NCBI GenBank assembly: GCA_963920705.1
Contig: OY987230.1
Location: forward strand, 16,269,320 to 16,333,319
DNA from: Odiellus spinosus
Taxonomy: Eukaryota > Arthropoda > Arachnida > Opiliones > Phalangiidae
Length of the DNA stretch: 64,000 nucleotides
Direction: 5' to 3'
Position 1 is the stretch's first letter, and each line of letters starts with the position of its first letter. Position numbers and translations under genes: made by a program. Shown in pieces: positions 37,361 to 46,300 of the stretch. Below the pieces are notes generated by a model. That model had not been told where the DNA came from. It saw only the letters and a list, made by a program, of their open reading frames with translations, and made no database searches.

Positions 37361-40300
37361 CTGAGCAAATACAAATGAAAATACGTATTAAACTTCCGGA
37401 TTTCGAAAGAGCCTCATTGAATTAATAAAATGATTCAACCGGAAGTTACTTACCGCACATGTCAGTTTCCTTTTCGACAGCAAATCCCATTGAATCGCAA
37501 ACCAATCGGAATTTGCTTTGATGGAAAGAGTTCGGTACCAATTGTCGATCCTGAGACGCGATTTCGTCGCGGAAATCGTCGTCTTGGGTTACAGTCTTTT
37601 TCGTTTGGCTAATCACCTGTTCAATCAGCGTTTCCGCTTCCGGAACTCCCTGGACGCTTTCGTATTCCTTAGGATCGAAAGACGCCTGAAAAGATAACGT
37701 TAATATTTTGTTAAATGTATTTCGAGTTTCGTTTCAACCTCGATTTTCACTTCAAATCTATTAAAGGATTTATTAACGAAACTGGGTCGCTGGTATTGTA
37801 TGAAATGACCTTCAGTTCTGGTATTATATGAAATGACCTTTAGTTCTGGTATTGTATGAAATGACCTTTAGTTCTGGTATTGTATGAAATGACCTTTAGT
37901 TCTGGTATTGTATGAAATGAACTTTAGTTCTGGTATTGTATGAAATGAACTTTAGTTCTGGTATTGTATGAAATGAACTTTAGTTCTGGTATTGTATGAA
38001 ATGAACTTTAGTTCTGGTATTGTATGAAATGAACTTTAGTTCTGGTATTGTATGAAATGAACTTTAGTTCTGGTATTGTATGAAATGAACTTTAGTTCTG
38101 GTATTGTTTGAAGTTAAGGCCCTTAAGTTAAGATACCCTTTGAAATTCCCTCAAATTCTGGTATTGTTTGAAATGAGCTTATGTTAAAAATAACCTTTAT
38201 ATAATTGTCTAAATTAACAAACCTTCGCAGTCCATTTGAAAGATATGATAGAAGAATCAACGTTCTCCCAACATTGAACGTTCCAATCGTGACAATTCAT
38301 GAAAGGACAACTCTTGACGTTTTTAGTTATTAGTGTCGTTTGCGTCTTGTTTATGAACTTCTCATTATCACCGCAGCTTGGTAAAGATACGTTGAAACCT
38401 AAGACCACTTCCAAGGATGTTCTAGGAAGCTCTCCTGATCAATTAAACGCAAAAAAAACGCGATTTAATAACACTAAACACGTTTCGTAAATACATTAAT
38501 AAAAATAATTAGGGCATTTGGTCCATTAATAATATTGAAGTACACAACTTAGAAGGGTCCCTGACCTCGTTGAAGTGTTATTTCATTAAATATTAAGTTT
38601 TGTTTGTTTGAAAATCAACACCTTTCAAATTCAAAAGAATATAATAATATTTTGAGATTAAAAGATCTATAGACGTCATCGACATTTTAAAATATACAAG
38701 TTACAAAGTTTTCAAATCAAAATTTGATCTGTGAAAAGCTGAAAAGCGAAATGTCGTGTCATTTCGGAAAGAAATGGGAACTTTAAACATAACCTTGATC
38801 TCCATAGATCTCGCATCTAGTTGTTTGTTAAACATATTATTTAGCTGTTCAAATAATAGTCTAGAGTTTCGTTTAAATACCGGGTAAGGAATTCCAAAGC
38901 ATTTAAAAGATAATTTCACTATTAAATCGACTACTGAACAATACATTTATTGCGAAAAATATCCCGAATTGGTTATATAATGACTCGAGAAACTCTGTTT
39001 GTAATCTTTGTAACATTACAACTCAATTTCCTTTCTATCAATGGACAAAACGGTAAGACGGAACCTATATTGGTTTTCTATCAAAAAATAATTCTTGTTT
39101 GGAGAACAATTTTGGCATGGTTAAATTAATTTTATCTTACTAGATAAAGATGAATTACAAAACCAGGTGTTACCGTGTTCATAAGCGTCCACTAAGGGCA
39201 AACAGAGCCAAACGTAATAACTAACAAAACCTCGTGCGTGCAGCTGCAATGGATAAAGAATAGGCGGATGTGCTCGTGGTTTTGTTAGTTACTACTTTTG
39301 CTCGCCCTGTTTGACGTTAAGGAACGCTAATACCCTCTTCAGACGAGGCGCAATTAGCCGGCTTAATCAGATTTAATGAGGTTTACATAGCCTTCTCAAT
39401 TCAATAAATCTCAGTCAAATCTAATTAAACCTCGGTTAACTAAGCCTCGTCTGTAGAGGGTATAATGAACGCCAGGTATGGTTATTCATCTTTTTTTATT
39501 AAGATATGTGACCAAGAATGTTAATAATCCTAGGTTTCTCAGAATCATGAGTCCATTGAGATGTTTTTTGTATACGGGGTATATTTATAATAATTAAGTG
39601 CTCATATTTATAGAAACTTGCGGTTCAATACCACCGATAGAAAACGGTAACACGACTGGAAAGTGTCAAATTATGAAAGACAAAGAAGTATGCCAATTTC
39701 AATGCAACCAAGGCTACAAATTGTTAGGATTCGAAGCTGTAGCCTGTCTCGAAGATGGAACTTGGTCTAACCACCCTCCTACTTGTGTAAAAAAATAAAA
39801 ACTTATATCTATTTTTATTTAACTATAAAGTTATATTCTTCTAAATATGGTATAAATTTCGTGTGCTCTTCCCGTGTCATTGTATTGTAATATATTTTTA
39901 CATTAAATATATCAATATTAATTCTTAAATAACGTTTACTTACTTAAACAATCGGGTAATTTGGGAGGAGAATCCTTCTTTTCCATAAAGCTCCATTTGC
40001 CTTGGTCTTTCAAGCATTCGATTGTCATAGTTCGTTTAGATCTTCCGGAGAATTTGGGAGAATGTAAAGTGTGGAATTCGTCACACGTCACCACGCAAGT
40101 ACCGGTTGCTGGGTCACACTCTAAGTCTCCGTTAGCGGGGGACAGCAAATCCGGGCATTTGTCGTCAAGTTTAACTACAAAAATGAATATAAATCCAATA
40201 TTTAATACCTTATTATTTCAATTAAAAATATTAACGATTGATTCTATTGTTAATATATATTTACTTTAAAATTTTCATAAAAAATGTATTTTATTAACCT

Positions 40301-43300
40301 AATATTGCATAACAAATTTATTTTACTAGATATATTTATTTTTTAGTGTTTCAAAAAATGCTCCGACTAATTTTTCGTTCAATATCTACACTTCCCGACT
40401 GCATGCACTTAATTATAAGTTCATTGTCTACTTTTGATTAAACTTTCGGCCCAATTTCTATATTTCGTTACCTCTATATTTCATATATTGGGCCTAAATT
40501 AATAAAATTCATGGCGCAATATATTCAGATTCCCTAGCCAGATTCTAAGTATAGCTGGATAAGGTAAAAAATTAACATACCTAATTCTCTGTTTTCCGTA
40601 CTACTACTAGCATCGATCATGGGCGCGGAATTAAAAGTGGTAAACTCGTCTAAAGGCACTTCAACATCCAAGGCCTTTATGGTATAATTGCAGGTATTGG
40701 TTACGTCCAAATCGGCATCGTACGCTTCGCAGATAATATCAAAAATACCCAAACTGGACAACTTCATTTGATCTTTGAACGTGGCTAAAACGTTGCCAGT
40801 CTCGTCACTAACGCTGCAAGTAGTGTCCAATTTTTTCCCGCTAAAAGATGAGAAGTAATCTGGAGCTACGAGCAACTCTGGGTCGGTATTATCGGGCGGT
40901 ACGTTATCACAGGTTGGGGTTTCTGGAGGTATTTGTTGCGCGCAAGTAGGCGCTTGCGTATTGCTCCATTGTAACGCCTCGGTACACGTTATGACTTCTA
41001 ATTCGCTTTGACTCGCGGGAATAACCGAACCGGAATCGCACGCGAAATGGCAGTTACTACCCACTGTGTGTAATATGGGTCCGACGTTACCGAAATCCTC
41101 GGTGACGTCATCGCAGGTTATACTACCGTTAACGGGAGGCGCTGGGGGTTCGGGACACTGTCCTACCACGTTCACTTTAAATTTACAAAAGGCACTGGTA
41201 CTGTAAAAATAATCCGTGGTGTTGCAGGTATAAACCCGAGGACCTAGTCTTTTAGTTTTCGTCTTAGTGGAACACTTTGTCTTTAATCTCCTCGGAGGTG
41301 AATCGGCCGAATAAGCTACTGGTAGTTTGTACAAGTTATCTTTCCACTGGCCTTTCAATACCACGACGGAATCGGGATCTTGACACTTGATAATTGGTTC
41401 CAATCTTGGAATACATTGGGGTAATGCGTCGGTAACGTTCCACGCGGGCGGTTTGCATTCTATCGTCCAAGAATCGATCATTTTCGCGCGATTTAAATCG
41501 CCACTCGCGTCCGGGATGACCATTAAGTATTCCGATTGGCATCTATAAGTGCAAGAGCTGGAATCCGATCGATATTTTCCGTTTATAGTATCGGCGTCTT
41601 CCAACGATATATCGCCTCGTCTAGGCGACGATACTTCGTTCTCCATCTCTTCGTCCGATTTATCGCTACACATCAAAATCGTATTCTCTATATTGGGTGC
41701 TTTGGGGCAACTGCTGGCTAAAAATGAAAAGGAAAAAGAAATATGGACATGCCTTGCAAGACTAGCTTTTAATTTTCCTAATCTTACTTTGACACTGAGC
41801 TTTAAGCGTTTCATTCCATTTGCTACCAGCGCAAACGATGACGCCTTCGTTGGGGTCTTCGGTGGATAACTCGTATCCGGCGATGCAAAAATATCTGCAT
41901 ATGGTTCCAGTCGGGTAGATGAGAGTTCTGCTAGCGTCCGAGCCAGGATTAAGCGAATCTTCGACCGCCACTAATGTGTCTTCGTCACAAACCACCAAAC
42001 CGTTTTCGGGTCTCTGAGGTGACAGACAGTAAGTGAATTTCGTTGTGGTAGACACTGTAGTCGTGCTGATTTGAGTAGTTGTCTTGGGAATTTGAGTAGT
42101 AGTCTTGGGAACGGGAGCTGTAGTTGGAGGTGGGGTAGTAGTTGAAATTTTAGTAGTGTAATAGTCAGGTCTAGGGGTAATCATGTCGGGCGGTCTCCGG
42201 TTAAACACTGGTTCGGTAGTTAGACCAGGTCTGTACGGTGTCCAACTGGGGGTTGGTCTCGTGCCGTGTGGTATATAAGGTGTCCAACTATAATATCTTG
42301 GGGTTGTTAAATTTGGTCTGTATGGCGTCCAATATGAAGTTGCCTCCGTTCGAGGCGTCGTCCAATAAGGTCTCTCAGTGGTTGTGTAAGGATTTGGCGT
42401 TGGTCGATATGGAGTCGGAGTTTTGGGGTAAGGGCGAGGTGTTGATTGATATTCCCTGGGAGGTGGTCGGTAAGGTCTTTCGGTTGTTCGATAAGGGCTT
42501 TGTGTTGGCCAATAGGGTGTTTGTGTTGACTGGTACGGCCTAGGCGTTGATTGGTATTCTCTAGGTGGTGGACGATATGGTTTAGGTGTTGACTGGTATT
42601 CTCTTGGAGGGTAGTAAGGTATTAGTGTTGTAGTTCGTCTGGGGTCACGACGAGGGTCGTAAGGGCCTGGTGTTGTATTTAATCTGGGGTCACGACGAGG
42701 GTCGTAAGGGCCTGGTGTTGTATTTAATCTGGGGTCGCGACGAGGGTCTTTAGGTGCTGGCGTTGTATTTAATCGAGGGTCACGACGAGGATAGTAAGGA
42801 GCCAGAGTTGTAGTTATTCTAGGGTCATAACGAGGGTCGTATGGTCTAGGCATTGGTCGGTATTCCTTAGGAGGTGGGCGATATGGTCTTTCAGTAGTTC
42901 GGTAAGGACTTTGAGTAGGCCAATACGAAGTTGATGTAGGTCTCGCGGTTGACTGGTATTCTCTGCGCGGTGAGTAATTAGGCACGGTCGGTCTTGTATA
43001 AGGTCTTGGTTTTTCTGAAGTTCTGTAAGGTCTTAGCGTCGTAGGGTAAGTATAGGGCCTTGGTGTAGTAGTGGCTTGGGTGATTATAGAGGTACCGGAT
43101 GAGGCTTTTGGTAACCAAACCAAAAAGAAAGGTTTGTTTTGGCAAATTTGCTTTCCTTTGGCTATGGCCGCTCTATATTAAGGAGTTAATAAGTTAAACT
43201 ACAATAAATAAAATAACCAAAAGATCAGATAATCAATCTTACTTGATAATTTCTTCACATTTCTTAGCGTATTTGCATTCCTTGTCTCGGTTACGTGGAT

Positions 43301-46300
43301 CATGCTTGTGTTTGGGTACAAAACACTTTGGTGGGACTTTTTCACATTTGCGACGCGGGTCTTGATTCGTTGCAGTCGGATACAGTTTTGGGTCGCGCCG
43401 CCTTTGGTCACGACGAGGGTTGTAAGGAGCTAGCGTAGTAGTAAGTCTAGGGTCGCGCCAAGGATCGTAAGAAACTGGCGTTGTAAATAATCTGGGATCA
43501 CGACGAGGGTCGTAAGGTGCTGGCGTTGTACTTAGTCTGGGGTCTTGACGAGGATCGTAAGGAAGAGTTGTAGTTACCACGGAGTCAACCCGATGGCCGT
43601 AAGGATCTGGTTTTGGATAGCTTCTAACATCGTTCTCGGAATTTTCAGGATATCGTCTAGGATCATTGGGATCTTCTGGAACTGGTGTTGAATATAGCCT
43701 TGGATCTTTGCGAGAAATGTCGGTTGTAACTGACGGATCTTTCCTAGAATCTCTCTTGGGTTCTTCAGTGTTTTGTGTAGGGTACTGCCTAGGATCATTA
43801 CGAGAGTCATCAGGAGCTGGTCTTGGATGTTTCCTTGGATCTTTGCGAGGGCCATACGGATATCGTCTAGGATCTTTACGAGGGCCTCGAGGAGGGCGTG
43901 TTTGGTTTCTTCGGGGTGAGGGAGTAGAATACTGTCTTGGATCAAAACGTGGATTGAGAGTTGGGTAAAGCGTTTCCTCAGCTGGAAAATTAGCGGGTGG
44001 TCGTGTTGGATATTTTCTACTATCTTCGCGAGAATTATCAGATCTAGCGGGATAATTTCCAGGATTTTCACGAGAATTGTTAGGTGTTTTTGTTGGATAA
44101 TTATCAGCAGGTCTTAAAGGATAATTTCTAGGGTCTTCACGAGAATTATCGTGTTGTCTAGTTGGATAATTTCTGGGATCGACAGGCGAATTATCCGGTT
44201 GCCTTGTAGGATAATTTTTGGGATCATCATGAGAGTTATCTGGCTGCCTTGAAGGATAATTTCTGGGATCTTCACGAGAGTTATCTGCCTGCCTTGAAGG
44301 ATAATTTCTGGGATCTTCACGAGAATTATCTGGCTGCCTTGATGGATAATTCCTTGGATCTTCACGAGAGTTACCAGGCTGCCTTGATGGATAACTCCTG
44401 GGATTATCACGAGAGTTACCTGGCTGTCTTGATGGATAATTTCTGGGATCTTCACGCGGATTACCAGGCTGCCTTGATGGATAATTTCTGGGATCTTCAC
44501 GCGGATTACCAGGCTGCCTTGATGGATAATTTCTGGGATCTTCACGCGGATTACCAGGCTGCCTTGATGGGTAATTTCTTGGATCTTCACGAGAGTTATC
44601 TGGCTGCCTTGATGGATTATTCCTGGGATATTCACGAGAGTTATCTGGCTGCCTTGATGGATAATTCCTGGGATCGTCACGAGAGTTATCTGGCTTCCTG
44701 GATGGATAATTCCTGGGATCTTCACGTGAATTTTCAGGTTGTCTTGATTGATCATTCCTATGATCTAGAGGCAAATTATCCGGCGGCCGTGTTGGATATC
44801 GCCTACCGTGTACTTGCGTATCTTCAACAGGTTCCTCCCTCCTTGGTTCGGCTCTCCCATACAGCCTCGGGTCCCTTCTATTGTCCAAATGTCGGCCATT
44901 CGAGAGTGAATAATATTTAGGATCCCTACGCGGATCAGGAGTAGTAGATATTTCGACAGCATTAGGTCTTGGTGTTTGATATGGATCGTAATGAGACTTG
45001 GTAACTCTGCGTCCTCTAAACCGTCTAGGATCTTGAGTTCTGACTGTGTCGTTAGAATATAGGTGATAATCTTGAGGCTTCGGATGTAACCCGAGCTCAC
45101 GATCTCTTCGTGGATCAGAAGAAAACGGGGTAGGGTGGCGATCATAATGATGACTCCTAATTTCGACCGAATGACGTTCATGATGACGTTTAGGGTGATT
45201 ATTGGGTTGAGACGAACGATGAAAATCTCTAGGAACTGTTTGTGGAGAGGGGTAATCCCCGAAAGTGACTTCAGCCGAAGCGGACACGTAAACTTGCGGT
45301 TGATCTTTACGTAGGGATTCTGGGATACTGTTAATTCGATTCTTTCTGTGGAAAAGAATGAATAAATCTATCTATTACCCAACTTTCTCATATCTCAAAC
45401 TGTATTTAATCAATACTTTCAAAACAAAAAACATATTGACTAAACAAAACTGTTGCAAAAATTAATAAAAAGATAAATGACATCCATATTTTAAAGTTCG
45501 TCCAAACAGTTTATGAAGATATTTTAAACATAACACTGCCACAATTTAAAACCCTTATCATTTCATACACTTGAGACTGTCTTTCCAGCACTCTCTAAAT
45601 TCACAAACGGGGGAGGTCAAGAGAGACACAAGAGCTAAACTTAGAAACCCTAAACTCTCCCAGCAGATTTAAGGGAACATCGGTGCCCCATTACACGGTC
45701 TCCTGGAACTCTAAAACAAACTAGGCGAAGACTGCTCCACCCGTAATGAGCAATAGATTCAAAGGCAAAACACCTCCTTTATTATACTTCGGTAAAAGGG
45801 ATTATAATTAAAACTAGACAATATCAAGCTATGGATAAGAAATTAAACTCTCAATTATTTTGGTTAGTGAACCAAATATAGTTTGCTTTATAATAAAAAC
45901 TAATACCATGTTTGAAATTTCAACACGTTAATATTATCTTTATGTTTTGGTTTTAAAGAGTTGAGAGCGAACTATAACTTTGAACTTGATGAATACTAGA
46001 TTAGGCTTAGTGTATAATAATAGTTTTACCACTAGCGCAATCTCTGATTGGTTTCGCATATTTGAGGCAGACCTAACATTGTTTACAGTTGCGTTCTCAA
46101 CGAGGCGATCTTTTGCGCTATTCATCCGGCTAAATAGTTTCAATGAAGATAAAGGGCAGGAATGAGGGATGATCTTCCATCATTTTAGAAGATAAAACCA
46201 TCCATTATCCTAAGTTTACTCAACTAGCTTCAATTCGGTAAACAAAATTTGATAGCGAGGGAGTTAGTTATTCGGAATTAAAGCAAGAAGATTAAAGGCA

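Noticed and set aside
37784-38170. Regular 28-bp repeats as a CRISPR-like array
   Set aside because: Units are directly abutting with no unique spacers, in an animal gene intron.
42238-42543. Plus-strand open frame opposite exon 3 of the CCP/HYR gene
   Set aside because: Antisense of the Thr/Pro/Tyr repeat region with no supporting features.
44114-44920. Long frames of 140-220 codons on both strands opposite or beside the CCP/HYR exon 2
   Set aside because: They are shadows of the 45-bp coding array. The chosen frame joins in phase to exons on both sides, the others do not.
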